Origin: Planococcaceae bacterium Storch 2/2-2
GTDB lineage: Bacteria; Bacillota; Bacilli; Bacillales_A; Planococcaceae
NCBI GenBank assembly: GCA_009740415.1
Contig: WOYE01000009.1
Location: forward strand, 930,001-994,000
Length of the DNA stretch: 64,000 nt
Direction: 5' to 3'
Part shown: piece by piece, positions 25,317-35,378 of the stretch
How the letters are laid out: every line of letters starts with the position of its first letter
How positions within the stretch are numbered: the first letter of the stretch is position 1
Notes under the pieces: model-generated
The model's input: the letters and a program-made list of their open reading frames with translations, nothing else
Database searches by the model: none
Told to the model about the DNA's origin: nothing
Made by a program: the position numbers and the translations under genes

Positions 25317-25344
25317 TGGCGCACTACCGAAGTAGTACGCCATC
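25311..25344 (-). terminator. Terminator after the DUF6501-like gene
   Basis: Arms ATGGCGTACTAC and GTAGTGCGCCAT, loop TTCG, followed on the minus strand by six T residues. Confidence 0.9.
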
Positions 25345-25348
25345 CGTT

Positions 25349-25546
25349 TTATTCGAAATACGTTTTGTAGTAACCGCCGATTTTTCCGCTATTGTCGACG
25401 ATGAAAATGAACTCTTCTGTTTCATTTTTCACGTCGTACGTTTTACCAGGCGTTAACATATCCGACACTTTGAACTTTTCTGCATCCGTATGACGGCACG
25501 TCACTTGTTTCAACGTCGGGCCGTCGAGCCATTGTTTAAAATGCAT
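25349..25546 (-). CDS. Small DUF6501-like protein
   Basis: 65 residues with ribosome site AAGGAGGAGTCCC. It is soluble, with KQVTCRHTDAEKFKVSDMLT in the first half and a beta-rich second half (YDVKNETEEFIFIVDNSGKI). I associate it with the DUF6501 family from memory; no function is known. It follows odhB by 60 bases and is separated from it by a hairpin. Confidence 0.65.
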   Translation of the reverse strand: MHFKQWLDGPTLKQVTCRHTDAEKFKVSDMLTPGKTYDVKNETEEFIFIVDNSGKIGGYYKTYFE

Positions 25547-25563
25547 GGGACTCCTCCTTATGA

Positions 25564-25593
25564 CAAAATCGACCCGCTTCGAGCGGGTCGATC
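25564..25593 (-). terminator. Terminator of odhAB
   Basis: ATCGACCCGCT, loop TCG, AGCGGGTCGAT, followed on the minus strand by TTTTG; the T-run is short. Confidence 0.7.
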
Positions 25594-25606
25594 GTTTCGT
25601 AACGAA

Positions 25607-26821
25607 TTATGAACCGAGTAATAAGTCTTCTGGGTTTTCGATTAAGTCTTTTACTGTTTTCAAGAATCCGACTGAATCTTGACCGTCGATGACGCGGTGG
25701 TCATATGAAAGTGCTACGTACATCATCGGACGAATTTCGATGTTGTCGCCAACTGCTACTGGGCGTTTTTTAATCGTATGCATTCCGAGAATACCGACTT
25801 GTGTACCGTTGATGATCGGAGTTGAGAAGAGTGATCCGAACACACCACCGTTTGTAATTGTGAATGATCCGCCTGTCATATCTGCGATCGTTAATTTATT
25901 GTCTCGTGCTTTCAATGCGAGTTCACGAATGTCGCCTTCAATTTCAGCGAAGTTTTTACGGTCTGCGTCTTTCACGTTCGGAACGACGAGTCCACCTTCT
26001 GTTGAAACTGCGATTCCGATGTCATAGTAATTTTTCATTAAAATTTCATCGCCATCGATTTCAGAGTTAACGTATGGGTAACGTTTTAACGCTGCAACGA
26101 CTGCTTTCGTGAAGAATGACATGAAGCCGAGGCGCACGCCAAACTGCTCTTCGAATTGATCTTTTTTACGTTTACGAAGTTCCATGACGTTCGTCATGTC
26201 GATTTCGTTGAACGTCGTTAACATCGCTGTCGATTGTTTCACTTCGAGTAAACGTTTTGCGATCGTTTGACGACGACGGCTCATACGCTCACGTGTAATA
26301 CGTCCATCGTCTGCTTGTGGTGCTGCTGCTGGAGCAGGTGCTGCTTTCGGTGCTGGCGCTGCTGCATGTGCTGCAACGTCTTGTGCACGAACGCGTCCCA
26401 TCGGATCAACTGGTGACACTTCAGCTAAGTCGATGCCTTGTTCGCGTGCCATTTTACGAGCTGCCGGGCTTGCGATCGGACGATCCGCTGTTTCTGTCTC
26501 TGCTGCTGCCGCAGGTGCTGGCGCTTCTTCTTTTACTTCTTCTTTCGCTGCAGGTGCTTCTTCTGCTTTCGGTGCTGGTGCTGCTCCGCCTTCTCCAACG
26601 CGTGCGATGACCGCTCCTACTTCAACGACGTCTCCTTCTTCAAAGAGAAGTTCGCTCACTGTTCCTGCTTCTTCTGAAACGATTTCAACGTTTACTTTGT
26701 CCGTCTCTAGTTCAACGATCACTTCACCTTTTTCGATCGTATCGCCGACTGCTTTTTTCCACTCCGCGATTTCACCTTCTGTAATCGTTTCTGCTAATTC
26801 CGGTACGATAATGTCTGCCAC
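25607..26821 (-). CDS. odhB: Dihydrolipoyllysine-residue succinyltransferase, E2 of 2-oxoglutarate dehydrogenase
   Basis: 404 residues. Domain order: lipoyl domain (1-77) with the lipoyl-lysine K42 in ETDKVNV; an Ala/Pro/Glu-rich flexible linker; the E3-binding domain ([15 protein letters not shown] near residue 118); a second Ala/Pro linker; and the catalytic domain, with the active histidine in [12 protein letters not shown] near the C-terminus. It transfers succinyl groups to CoA in the citric acid cycle. It follows odhA by 57 bases; the E3 subunit is not in this window. Confidence 0.97.
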   Translation of the reverse strand: MADIIVPELAETITEGEIAEWKKAVGDTIEKGEVIVELETDKVNVEIVSEEAGTVSELLFEEGDVVEVGAVIARVGEGGAAPAPKAEEAPAAKEEVKEEAPAPAAAAETETADRPIASPAARKMAREQGIDLAEVSPVDPMGRVRAQDVAAHAAAPAPKAAPAPAAAPQADDGRITRERMSRRRQTIAKRLLEVKQSTAMLTTFNEIDMTNVMELRKRKKDQFEEQFGVRLGFMSFFTKAVVAALKRYPYVNSEIDGDEILMKNYYDIGIAVSTEGGLVVPNVKDADRKNFAEIEGDIRELALKARDNKLTIADMTGGSFTITNGGVFGSLFSTPIINGTQVGILGMHTIKKRPVAVGDNIEIRPMMYVALSYDHRVIDGQDSVGFLKTVKDLIENPEDLLLGS

Positions 26822-26878
26822 AATAAATTCCTCCTCAAGTTGTCTATGGCGTCCGAGCGCCTAATCATTAGTTGTGAC

Positions 26879-29695
26879 TTACTCTTCTTTTAAAGCTTCT
26901 TGAATGATACGTTCCTGTTCTAAGCTATGTGCTTTTCCGTCCCCTTCAGATGGGCTCGCACGGTGGATTCGTCCACAATATGCGATCTCTTTACCGTCCG
27001 CTAATTCGAATAGGCGTGGGAAGGCGAATGACCATGAACCCATGTTTTTCGGCTCTTCTTGTACCCAGACGAGTTTTTCAACGTTCGGATAGCGCGCGAT
27101 AATTTCTTCGATGCGCTCTTTCGGGAATGGATACAACTGCTCGACACGGATGACGTGTAAATGATCGTATCCTTCTCCACCTTTAATTTGTTCAGCTAAG
27201 TCAATAGCCATTTTACCACTTGCGAGTAAAATTTTCTTCACTTTGTCCTTATTTCCACCCGTTCCTGGTTGTTCAAGAACCGTCTGGAATGAACCTTGTG
27301 TTAAATCAGCGACATCCGCTGCTGCAAGTGGGTGACGAAGCAATGATTTCGGTGACGCAATGACGAGCGGACGCTCCGCTGGCGTTCCGAGAATTTTCGC
27401 CTGACGACGTAAGACGTGGAAGTAGTTCGCTGCGTTTGAAATGTTCGCAACCGTCCAGTTGTTTTCCGCACAAAGTTGTAAGTAACGTTCGATCCGTGAG
27501 CTCGAGTGCTCCGGTCCTTGTCCTTCATATCCGTGTGGAAGCAACATGACGAGTCCTGACTGTTGGCCCCATTTCGCAAGGCTTGATGAAATGAACTGGT
27601 CAAACATCGGCTGTGCCATGTTCGAGAAGTCTCCGTACTGCGCTTCCCAAATCGTCAACGCTTTGTCACGTTCTAAGTTGTATCCGAATTCGTAACCGAC
27701 GACACCGAACTCTGTAAGCGGTGAGTTGTACACGACGAACGATGCTTCCGAACCGCTAATATGTTGTAACGGAACGTGTTCTTCGCCTGTTTTCTCATCG
27801 TGGAGGACGAGGTGACGTTGCGCGAATGTACCACGCTGGCTATCTTGTCCTGCCATACGGATCGGATGACCGTCTTGTAAAATCGCACCGAATGCGAGTT
27901 GTTCCGCATGTGCCCAATCGATTTTTCCTTTCGCTGGTTCATCGAACGGACGTTCACGACGTTTTAAAATACGGTCGAGTTTACGGAAGATCGAGAACCC
28001 TTCTGGATACGTGAGCAACTCTTCGTTCATTTTGCGAAGGCGCTCTTCTTCGACACCTGTTTCAAGTCCTGCAGGAATGCCGTCGAGAACGAATTGTGGC
28101 GTATCGGTCGATTCGAGTTCCGCATCTTTCGACTCCGCTTTCACGAGGTCATACGCTTCTTGCATACGCGCATAAATGCGTTCGTCTAACTGTTCGACCG
28201 ATTCTTTCGTCTCCACACCTTCTTGAACGAGGCGCTCTCCGTACAATTCACGTACCGTTGGATGTTCGTGAATTAAATGGTACATCGTCGGGTTCGTGAC
28301 GAGTGGTTCGTCCATTTCGTTATGACCGTATCGGCGGTAACCGATCAAGTCGATCAAAATGTCTTTACCGAATTTTTGACGGTATTCAAACGCGAGTCCT
28401 GCCGCTTGAACGACCGCTTCCGGATCATCCGCATTGACGTGGAGAACCGGTACTTCGAAACCTTTTGCAGGATCCGATGCGTAGTGCGTTGAACGTGAGT
28501 CGTAAAACTCTGTCGTAAATCCGATCGTATTGTTCGCGATGACGTGGATCGTTCCACCTGTTCGGTATCCTTCTACACGGCTGTAGTTAAACAGTTCCGG
28601 TACGATTCCTTGTCCTGGGAACGCCGCATCGCCGTGAACCATAATCGCATACGCACGGTTATCGTCTTGGATCGGTTTTCCTGCTTGTGTCGTCGTCTCT
28701 TGTGCCGCACGCGTCTGTCCTGCGATCACTGCGTTCGCAATTTCCAAGTGTGACGGGTTGTACGCGAGGAAACGTTCCATTTTTTCGCCACGGTACAATG
28801 CACCGAGGTGATATTTTACGTCGCCGTACCATCCTTTTGTCGTTTCAAGTGAACCGTCTTCTGGCGCGAACGGCTCCGCTGGTACGCCTGCGAATTCTGC
28901 AAACATCATTTCATATGGCTTGTGTAAAATGTGTGTCAATACGTTCAAACGGCCGCGGTGAGCCATAGCGATGAGCATCTTTTGAACGTCTGCATCTTCC
29001 GAACGGCTCGCGAGTTCTTGAAGTAAAATGACGAGCGTGTCGAGTCCTTCGATGGAGAATCGTTTCGCTCCGACGAACGTACGGTGAATGAATTTTTCAA
29101 ATCCTTCTACACGCGTTAAACGTTCGAGTAAAAACTTCTTCTCGTCCGCTGTAAGGCGTGGAATCATTTCGCCGCTTTCGATTTTATTTTGCAACCATGT
29201 ACGTTCGCTCTCATCGATCAAATGACCGAATTCGTAAGCGATTTTCCCCGTGTACATGTCGCGTAAATAGTTCACGACGTCTAATCCCGTATCGACTCCG
29301 ACCGGCACGTCTTTCAAGAAGAGCGCCGCTGGCATCTCGACTAAATCCGCTTCCGTTAAACCGTAGTACGATAATTCGATCCGTGACGTATCTTTCGGAC
29401 GATCGTTGAGCGGGTAAATGTCCGCTGCTAAATGTCCGTACGTGCGAATCGCGTCCAATAAGGTGTATGCTGCAAGTACTTTACCGAAGTCGCCTGACTC
29501 GACTGTCGCTACTGCTTCACTCTGCACACCTTCTACGAACGTCGGTGCCCCATATGCACGGAAAAATTCCGCTAGATCTGGACTGATTGATTCTGGATCT
29601 CGTTTAAAACTCTCATACATTTCCATTACGTACCCAAGGTTCGGCCCCGTAAATGCGTCGTACGGTGAACGATGGGCATTCCCATTGATTGACAT
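26879..29695 (-). CDS. odhA: 2-oxoglutarate dehydrogenase E1 component
   Basis: 938 residues. The second ATG (29695, MSINGNAHRSPYDAFTGPN) is chosen because TGGAGGTC lies inside the first codons of the longer frame. Thiamine diphosphate motifs are visible: GDAAFPGQG with the NNTIGFTT segment of the GDG-N motif in the middle, and AHRGRLNVL upstream. It decarboxylates 2-oxoglutarate and passes the succinyl group to OdhB. The N-terminal segment with FFRAYGAP is the E1o-type region for E2 contact. Confidence 0.97.
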   Translation of the reverse strand: MSINGNAHRSPYDAFTGPNLGYVMEMYESFKRDPESISPDLAEFFRAYGAPTFVEGVQSEAVATVESGDFGKVLAAYTLLDAIRTYGHLAADIYPLNDRPKDTSRIELSYYGLTEADLVEMPAALFLKDVPVGVDTGLDVVNYLRDMYTGKIAYEFGHLIDESERTWLQNKIESGEMIPRLTADEKKFLLERLTRVEGFEKFIHRTFVGAKRFSIEGLDTLVILLQELASRSEDADVQKMLIAMAHRGRLNVLTHILHKPYEMMFAEFAGVPAEPFAPEDGSLETTKGWYGDVKYHLGALYRGEKMERFLAYNPSHLEIANAVIAGQTRAAQETTTQAGKPIQDDNRAYAIMVHGDAAFPGQGIVPELFNYSRVEGYRTGGTIHVIANNTIGFTTEFYDSRSTHYASDPAKGFEVPVLHVNADDPEAVVQAAGLAFEYRQKFGKDILIDLIGYRRYGHNEMDEPLVTNPTMYHLIHEHPTVRELYGERLVQEGVETKESVEQLDERIYARMQEAYDLVKAESKDAELESTDTPQFVLDGIPAGLETGVEEERLRKMNEELLTYPEGFSIFRKLDRILKRRERPFDEPAKGKIDWAHAEQLAFGAILQDGHPIRMAGQDSQRGTFAQRHLVLHDEKTGEEHVPLQHISGSEASFVVYNSPLTEFGVVGYEFGYNLERDKALTIWEAQYGDFSNMAQPMFDQFISSSLAKWGQQSGLVMLLPHGYEGQGPEHSSSRIERYLQLCAENNWTVANISNAANYFHVLRRQAKILGTPAERPLVIASPKSLLRHPLAAADVADLTQGSFQTVLEQPGTGGNKDKVKKILLASGKMAIDLAEQIKGGEGYDHLHVIRVEQLYPFPKERIEEIIARYPNVEKLVWVQEEPKNMGSWSFAFPRLFELADGKEIAYCGRIHRASPSEGDGKAHSLEQERIIQEALKEE

Positions 29696-29881
29696 GTATA
29701 ATGACCTCCACATTTGCCTATCGGCATGTTGTGTATAATATTTTGCGCATTCTTATAATACCATTTCAACGCGCGAACTGAAAGTGTTTCGCACGAAGTT
29801 CTACCAACTTTGTACCCCTTTTTCAAGAGGGTTTTTCATTTAATCTTGTCAAAATTGTAAACGCTCGTTTGCTCGAACGAC

Positions 29882-30955
29882 TTAATTTTCGTGTAACAAA
29901 ATCAAATTCACCATCTGTTCGGGAGTTTTTACGTCTGACGCTTTTTTCATTTGCTCGCGTAAAACCGGTTCTGCCTCGATTAAACGAGCGATGATTTCAC
30001 TCGCTGGTACCATCGGTAATTGTTCTTCCTCTATGACTTCAGCGAGTTTCAACGATTCAAAATGGCGCGCGTTCAAAATCTGGTCCCCTCGACTTTGGCT
30101 CGCTGAAAGCGGAATGAGCATCATCGGCTTCTCGAGCGCTAACAATTCAAAGATCGCATTCGACCCGGCGCGTGTGAGCGCGTAATCGCTCGCTGCTAAT
30201 AAATGAGGCAACTCGGTCGTCGCATATTCGATTTGAACGTACCCTTCCATTCCTTCTTTCGATGCGTCTCGATTGCCGCGACCGCACAAATGAATGACGT
30301 CGTACGATTGTAAAACGTTCGATATATCGTCTCGAATCATATCGTTCAACGCTTTCGATCCTTGGCTTCCGCCCATGACGATGACGACGGGGCGCGAGCC
30401 CGTCAATCCAGTCAAACGAAGTCCTTCTTCTTTCTTTCCTTCAAATAGTTCGGGGCGGACGATCGCCCCGACGTGCGTCGACTTGTCAGCCGGTACGTAG
30501 TCGAGCGTCGATTCGAATACGGTGAAAATGTGCGCGGCGAATGGAAGCGAAATTTTGTTCGCAAGACCGGGTGTCACGTCGGATTCGTGAGCGACGACCG
30601 GGATGTTCGCAAGTTTCGCTGCTAAAACGACAGGCACGCTTACGAAGCCACCTTTTGAAAAGACGATCGACGGACGGATCCGTTTCAACAACCGGTACGC
30701 TTGGCCGACCCCTGCGACGACGCGGAACGGATCGGTAAAGTTTTTCACTGAAAAATAGCGGCGTAATTTTCCGCTTTGAATGGCGTGGTACGCGACGCCT
30801 TGGTGACGTCGAATCAATTCTTTTTCAATCCCATCGTGCGAGCCGATGTAATGGATGTCATACTGTTTGTCTCGGAGAACGGGGATGAGCGCTTCGTTTA
30901 CAGAAACGTGCCCTGCTGTCCCGCCTCCCGTTAATACGATTGTAGGCCTCGTCAT
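29882..30955 (-). CDS. murG: UDP-GlcNAc:undecaprenyl-PP-MurNAc-pentapeptide GlcNAc transferase
   Basis: 357 residues, GT28 family. The N-domain loop is LTGGGTAGHVSVNEALIPV (about 7-25); FSKGGFVSVPVVLAAKLANIP and the C-domain ALTRAGSNAIFELLALEKPM (about residue 260-280) with LIPLSASQSRGDQ form the UDP-GlcNAc site. It makes lipid II on the inner face of the membrane. It stands alone here, away from any mur-fts cluster, as the stand-alone MurG forms of some Bacillota do; whether a second murG exists cannot be told. Divergent from the MATE gene. Confidence 0.93.
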   Translation of the reverse strand: MTRPTIVLTGGGTAGHVSVNEALIPVLRDKQYDIHYIGSHDGIEKELIRRHQGVAYHAIQSGKLRRYFSVKNFTDPFRVVAGVGQAYRLLKRIRPSIVFSKGGFVSVPVVLAAKLANIPVVAHESDVTPGLANKISLPFAAHIFTVFESTLDYVPADKSTHVGAIVRPELFEGKKEEGLRLTGLTGSRPVVIVMGGSQGSKALNDMIRDDISNVLQSYDVIHLCGRGNRDASKEGMEGYVQIEYATTELPHLLAASDYALTRAGSNAIFELLALEKPMMLIPLSASQSRGDQILNARHFESLKLAEVIEEEQLPMVPASEIIARLIEAEPVLREQMKKASDVKTPEQMVNLILLHEN

Positions 30956-31048
30956 TCGGCCTTCACCTCTTCTTTCTTGTTCAAGTCTCTCTCAGTATAC
31001 CAAACGTTTCGTGTTACAATAGGAAAAGTTACGAAAGGAGAAATGAAG

Positions 31049-32323
31049 ATGACGCCACCGTCAACACGGACGAAATTACAGCGGTTATTCGCTGTCGTCT
31101 TCCCCGTCCTCATTACGCAAGTCGCGATGTATTTAATGACGTTTTTTGACATCGTCATGACGGGTCAATACGATACGATCCATTTAGCAGGCGTATCGGT
31201 CGGTTCTTCCTTTTGGATGCCGATTTTCACTGGGTTGTCCGGCATCCTCGTCGGACTGACACCTGTGATCGCTCAAGCGCTCGGCGCAAACGATCGCGAG
31301 GCGATTCGCCCGACCGTCCAACAAGGGTTGTACATTTCCGTCGGGCTCGCAAGCGTCGTATTTCTTTTACTCTTTACGCTCATTCCGAGCGTCCTCAACG
31401 AAATGGCGCTCGAAGAAGACGTGCGACGGATCGCTAACGATTATTTAATCGGCATGAGCATCGGGTTGTTCCCGCTCTTTGCGTATTCGGTCTTTCGCTC
31501 GTTTTTCGATGCGCTCGGTGCGACGAAAATGTCGATGTTCATCGTCTTAATCGCTGCGCCGATCAACATCGTTTTGAACGCGATGCTCATTTACGGTTTG
31601 TTCGGCTTGCCTGAACTCGGCGGTGTCGGTGCCGGATACGCATCCGGCCTCACGTATTGGATTTCGCTTCTCATCGCACTCGTCATCGCTCACCGCAGTT
31701 CGCTCTTTCGACCGTTCGCCCTCTTCCAATCGTGGGTGGCGCCGAACGTACGCGACATGGGCACGTTGCTCGCGATCGTTTCGAGTCACCAAATCGCGCT
31801 CAATTTCACGTCCTTCCTTTACATGATGCCGCTTAGCATTTCAATCGGCGTGACGATTCTCGTCGGTCAAGCGGTCGGGGCGAAAAAGTGGGACGAAGCG
31901 AAATCGTACAGCGCCTTAGCGATCGGTGTCGCGCTCGTTTGTAGCATCCTGTCGATCATCGGACTGCTCACGTTCCGCGAACAGATCGCAAGCATATATA
32001 CGAAAGACGTCGAACTCGCGCGTCTCGCTGCAACGTTCTTTTTATTCGCAGCCGTTTTCCAACTGTCCGATGCGGTCATGGCACCGATTCAAGGAGCGCT
32101 TCGCGGGTATAAAGATGTGAACGCGACGTTCATTATGGCTATCATTTCGTTTTGGGTCGTCGGACTACCAGCTGGGTGGTTGCTCGCAACGAAGACGACG
32201 CTCGGTCCTTACGGCTATTGGGTCGGCCTCATTATCGGACTCGCGACAGGTGCTATTACACTCGCCTTCCGATTACGTTACGTGCAGCGCCGCGTCCAAT
32301 CTACCGATCCCGTCCAACAGTAA
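31049..32323 (+). CDS. MATE family efflux transporter
   Basis: 424 residues; the start MTPPSTRTKLQRLFAVVFP is chosen because AAAGGAG lies 7 bases upstream, the longer frame having no site. Twelve membrane spans are predicted. Family marks: PVLITQVAMYLMTFFDIVMTG near the N-terminus, the G-x-x-x-G-x-x-P type FWMPIFTGLSGILVGLTPVI segment, and the mirrored SIGVTILVGQAVGAKKWDEA in the second half. It is a cation-coupled multidrug or metabolite exporter; substrate unknown. Confidence 0.92.
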   Translation: MTPPSTRTKLQRLFAVVFPVLITQVAMYLMTFFDIVMTGQYDTIHLAGVSVGSSFWMPIFTGLSGILVGLTPVIAQALGANDREAIRPTVQQGLYISVGLASVVFLLLFTLIPSVLNEMALEEDVRRIANDYLIGMSIGLFPLFAYSVFRSFFDALGATKMSMFIVLIAAPINIVLNAMLIYGLFGLPELGGVGAGYASGLTYWISLLIALVIAHRSSLFRPFALFQSWVAPNVRDMGTLLAIVSSHQIALNFTSFLYMMPLSISIGVTILVGQAVGAKKWDEAKSYSALAIGVALVCSILSIIGLLTFREQIASIYTKDVELARLAATFFLFAAVFQLSDAVMAPIQGALRGYKDVNATFIMAIISFWVVGLPAGWLLATKTTLGPYGYWVGLIIGLATGAITLAFRLRYVQRRVQSTDPVQQ

Positions 32324-32382
32324 CGAGCGACTTCTCCCTCGAGAAGAAAAGAGGCGGCGACAAAATAGCTTCTGAACCAAAA

Positions 32383-32434
32383 AGAAACCGAGTAGCGATT
32401 GACGAATCAACGTCAATCGCTACTCGGTTTTTAT
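32383..32434. terminator. Strong bidirectional terminator
   Basis: A perfect 20-bp stem (AAACCGAGTAGCGATTGACG and its reverse complement) with an AATCAA loop and T-run. It separates the convergent MATE and 32461-32904 genes. Confidence 0.92.
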
Positions 32435-32460
32435 TAGGCTAAGTTTTGCTCCAACCTCTT

Positions 32461-32904
32461 TTAGGCACGATCAAATTTATACGTTCGGTACACTTTTAAA
32501 TATTCGCTCAGCAAGACGAGCCGTTCCATCCGATGGTCAAAAAACCGTTCCGTCATTAATAAGAGCGCAATCCAAAGAAATGTGAACGTCAACAAATGGT
32601 TGATCGTCCAATCTTCAATTAAATCCGTCGTCGCGACGGTCGCTAAAGCGATCAAACTCGAAAAAATCGTCAAGAGGAAAGCGGAGTCGTTTCGACGCGC
32701 TTGTTGCGCTTCCACTTTTGCGATGAAAATATCGAGTTCGAGAGCGGTCGCCTCTTTAAACGGTTCGCCGTTGTATGCGATCGTCTCCGTCAATTCATTC
32801 AACAACTTCTCGATTTCTCGTTCCAGTGTCGGAAGGTCATACCCGATGAGGCGCTCTTTTTTATGAATGAGCGCCGTCTTTTTAAAATGCGACCGTTTAA
32901 CCAT
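32461..32904 (-). CDS. Two-span membrane protein, function unknown
   Basis: 147 residues if started at the ATG in GATGGTTAA, which overlaps the end of the CobW-type gene by 8 bases; an ATG three codons earlier is also possible, and no clear ribosome site is seen, so translation is probably coupled. A soluble helical N-terminus (ERLIGYDLPTLEREIEKLLN) is followed by two membrane spans (about residues 78-97 and 103-121) and a basic tail ending YRTYKFDRA. Family not recognised. Confidence 0.6.
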   Translation of the reverse strand: MVKRSHFKKTALIHKKERLIGYDLPTLEREIEKLLNELTETIAYNGEPFKEATALELDIFIAKVEAQQARRNDSAFLLTIFSSLIALATVATTDLIEDWTINHLLTFTFLWIALLLMTERFFDHRMERLVLLSEYLKVYRTYKFDRA

Positions 32905-33817
32905 CGGTCTCATAAACGGACTCAGGCAGTTCGAGCGAAGCGATTCCTTCACCGATGACGACGAGGCGAGCCGGCATCGTTACGAGTTCCGGCAACCATT
33001 GCGTCATCCCGTACGCGTATTGGAACGAATACGGCTTAGACGTACCGAGTGGAACGTATCCTTTCATGCGATAAACCGTATCCGGAAGCGTGCGCAACCA
33101 CTGTTCAAATCGTTCGCGGTGAATCGGACGTTCCAGTTCGATCACTTTCGAAGCGAGCGGTAAATGGTGCGCTTCGTGAAAGTCCCCTTCAATTTTGTCC
33201 GCTTCCCCTACGAGCGCTCGTTCGACGTCGCGAATGTTCACTTCAGCATTCGTCGTCTGAAGGATCGGCGTTCCTTCTTTCATCATTTGAATGCTCATCA
33301 TCGCTTCCGCTACTTCCCCATCCGTTAACAAATCACTTTTGTTCGCAACGATGTAATGCGCGTGGCGCACTTGTTCGATGAACAGTGCACGCATTTGTGG
33401 ACTCATCGACATCTTTTCTTGCCAACGTTTCAAATCGAGAACCGTTACGATTCCTTTCACGCGCAACTCGTTCGCAAAAAGAGGCGAGTAAACCGCATCG
33501 AGCGCTTCGACTGGATGAGCGGCCCCTGTCGTTTCAATGAATAAGACGTCGATGTCGTCATTTTCAGCGAGCAACGTTTGAATTTGCGCTTCCGTATTTT
33601 CCGAACCTGTACAGCAAATGCATCCGTTTAAAATTTCGCGAATCGGCACGTCGCCTTCTTCGGTCGCAATTTTATCTCCGTCAATGTTCATTTCACCGAA
33701 CTCGTTCATTAAGACGGCTGGCTTTCGTCCGCTCTCTTTCACTTGGTGTAAAAAACGTAAAAGCAATGTCGTTTTTCCACTGCCTAAAAAACCACTTACT
33801 AAATAAACGTCTACCAT
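32897..33817 (-). CDS. CobW/G3E-family GTPase, putative metal chaperone
   Basis: 306 residues; ATG at 33817 is better spaced from CGGAGGA than the one at 33823. Walker A is SGFLGSGKTTLLLRFL, the metal-binding GCICCTG (C-x-C-C) lies near residue 67, Walker B is VLFIETTGAAHP, and the base-recognition NKSD lies near residue 160; a CobW C-terminal domain follows. G3E GTPases with CxCC deliver zinc or cobalt. No cobalamin genes or clear Zur box are nearby, so zinc homeostasis is only an inference. Confidence 0.88.
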   Translation of the reverse strand: MVDVYLVSGFLGSGKTTLLLRFLHQVKESGRKPAVLMNEFGEMNIDGDKIATEEGDVPIREILNGCICCTGSENTEAQIQTLLAENDDIDVLFIETTGAAHPVEALDAVYSPLFANELRVKGIVTVLDLKRWQEKMSMSPQMRALFIEQVRHAHYIVANKSDLLTDGEVAEAMMSIQMMKEGTPILQTTNAEVNIRDVERALVGEADKIEGDFHEAHHLPLASKVIELERPIHRERFEQWLRTLPDTVYRMKGYVPLGTSKPYSFQYAYGMTQWLPELVTMPARLVVIGEGIASLELPESVYETDG

Positions 33818-33833
33818 GTCCATTCCTCCGTTG

Positions 33834-33862
33834 GAAAAAAGCGCCCACTACGGACGCTTTTC
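33834..33862 (-). terminator. Terminator of the CtpA-type protease
   Basis: Minus strand AAAAGCGTCC, loop GTAG, TGGGCGCTTTTTT with one wobble. Confidence 0.85.
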
Positions 33863-33872
33863 GTTCATTTTC

Positions 33873-35351
33873 TTATGATGCTCGTAACAATTCGACCGCT
33901 TTTTTCAACTGTGGATCGTCCGTTACGATTTTTTCACGCAATTGATCCATTAAATAAAACGTCGTATCGCCTGTTAAAATACCAGTTGGTTCTAAATCAC
34001 CTGACGTTTGAAGCGCACGAATCGCTTCGGCTGTCGCTTCATCGAAGTGACCGTCTACCGTTCCGGTGTCGTAACCGAGTGCGTCCAACATTTTTTCAGC
34101 CGTTTCAACCGCTTGACCGACCGAGCCGACCGTATACGTTTCCGACGGGTTTAAAAATGGCAAACTTGCGTACTCTGGATAGTCGACTTCATAGTCCGGC
34201 GCAATCCCTTTTTCATGAATGTGGTTGCCTTCTGGCGTGAGCCAGTTCGCCGTCGTCAATTTCAACGTCGAGCCGTCCGTCAATTCTTCTGGTGTTTGAA
34301 CCGTTCCTTTTCCGAACGACGTCAATCCGACGATCGGGTAATCAGTCGATTCTTTCAAAGCACCTGCTAAAATTTCAGAAGCGCTCGCACTTCCTTCATC
34401 GATGAGCAAGGCGACTGGAACGTCGATCTTTTTCCCTTTCGACGCTTGATGCACTTCCGTCACGCCATTTTTCTTTTCGTGTTGGAATACCGTTTTACCC
34501 GGTTCGACGAATAAATCGGTAATTTTCAACGCCGTGTCGAGTCGACCACCTGGGTTTTGTCGAACGTCGATGACGAATGACGTCGCGCCTTCTTTTTTCA
34601 ACGCGTCCATCTCTTTCACCATCTCTTCGTACGTATGGAGTGAAAAGCTCGTCAATCGAATGTGACCGACGTCTCCATCGACGAGTTCGCCGTACACCGT
34701 TTCAATCGGAATGACGTCGCGTGTAATCGCCACTTCAAACGGCTCCCCTTCTCCTCGTTGAATGAGGAGGCGAACGTCAGAACCTTTTTCGCCACGGATG
34801 AGAAGGACCGCTTCCGATGAACTCATCCCTTGAAGCGATGTACCATCGACTTCTAACACTTTATCGTTCGGCAACAACCCTGCTTTTTCAGCAGGTGATC
34901 GTTTGATCGGACTGACGATTTGAATCGTTCCTTCCGACTCACGAATTTCCGCTCCGATTCCTTCAAAACTACCGCTAATGCTTTCGTTCAACTGTTTCGC
35001 TTCTTCCAAATCTAAATAATCGGTATATGGGTCGCCGAGCGCATCGACCATCCCATTGATCGCTCCTTCAACGAGCTTCGTTTCATCGATATCTCCGAAA
35101 TACTTTTCTTCTAACTCATCGTAGACGAAATAAAGCTTATCGAACTGTGCACGTTCAGCTGCTTTCGTATTCGGACTAACGACTTCTACGACTTTGTTGT
35201 CGCCGACCGTCAACGCGAAAAACGTGACGACAGCGGTCGTTAAAATGAGCGCAAAAACGAGCATTACGAGCGTGAACGGTTTCAAACGAACGTACGTTTC
35301 AGCCGGTCGCTTCGGTGCGTTCTTACGCTCCTCTTCAGTTTGTTGCGTCAT
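33873..35351 (-). CDS. S41-family C-terminal processing protease (CtpA/CtpB type)
   Basis: 492 residues. One membrane anchor (residues about 27-50) is followed outside the membrane by the S41 N-terminal helix region, a PDZ domain (GIGAEIRESEGTIQIVSPIK to KVLEVDGTSL, about 125-205), the protease core, and a C-terminal peptidoglycan-binding domain (VETAEKMLDALGYDTGTVDG). The catalytic Ser is in DEGSASASEILAGAL and the Lys in SFGKGTVQTPEE. It processes exported proteins. In B. subtilis, CtpA lies near the pnp/deoD-type gene as here. Confidence 0.93.
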   Translation of the reverse strand: MTQQTEEERKNAPKRPAETYVRLKPFTLVMLVFALILTTAVVTFFALTVGDNKVVEVVSPNTKAAERAQFDKLYFVYDELEEKYFGDIDETKLVEGAINGMVDALGDPYTDYLDLEEAKQLNESISGSFEGIGAEIRESEGTIQIVSPIKRSPAEKAGLLPNDKVLEVDGTSLQGMSSSEAVLLIRGEKGSDVRLLIQRGEGEPFEVAITRDVIPIETVYGELVDGDVGHIRLTSFSLHTYEEMVKEMDALKKEGATSFVIDVRQNPGGRLDTALKITDLFVEPGKTVFQHEKKNGVTEVHQASKGKKIDVPVALLIDEGSASASEILAGALKESTDYPIVGLTSFGKGTVQTPEELTDGSTLKLTTANWLTPEGNHIHEKGIAPDYEVDYPEYASLPFLNPSETYTVGSVGQAVETAEKMLDALGYDTGTVDGHFDEATAEAIRALQTSGDLEPTGILTGDTTFYLMDQLREKIVTDDPQLKKAVELLRAS

Positions 35352-35378
35352 TGAATTCCCTACTTTCTATCGTACTTC

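Noticed and set aside
25076-25324. 82-codon minus-strand frame between the DUF6501-like gene and the MoxR ATPase
   Set aside because: Its start lies in the terminator hairpin of the preceding gene, there is no ribosome site, it crosses the repeat copy R1, and it overlaps the ATPase start in another frame.
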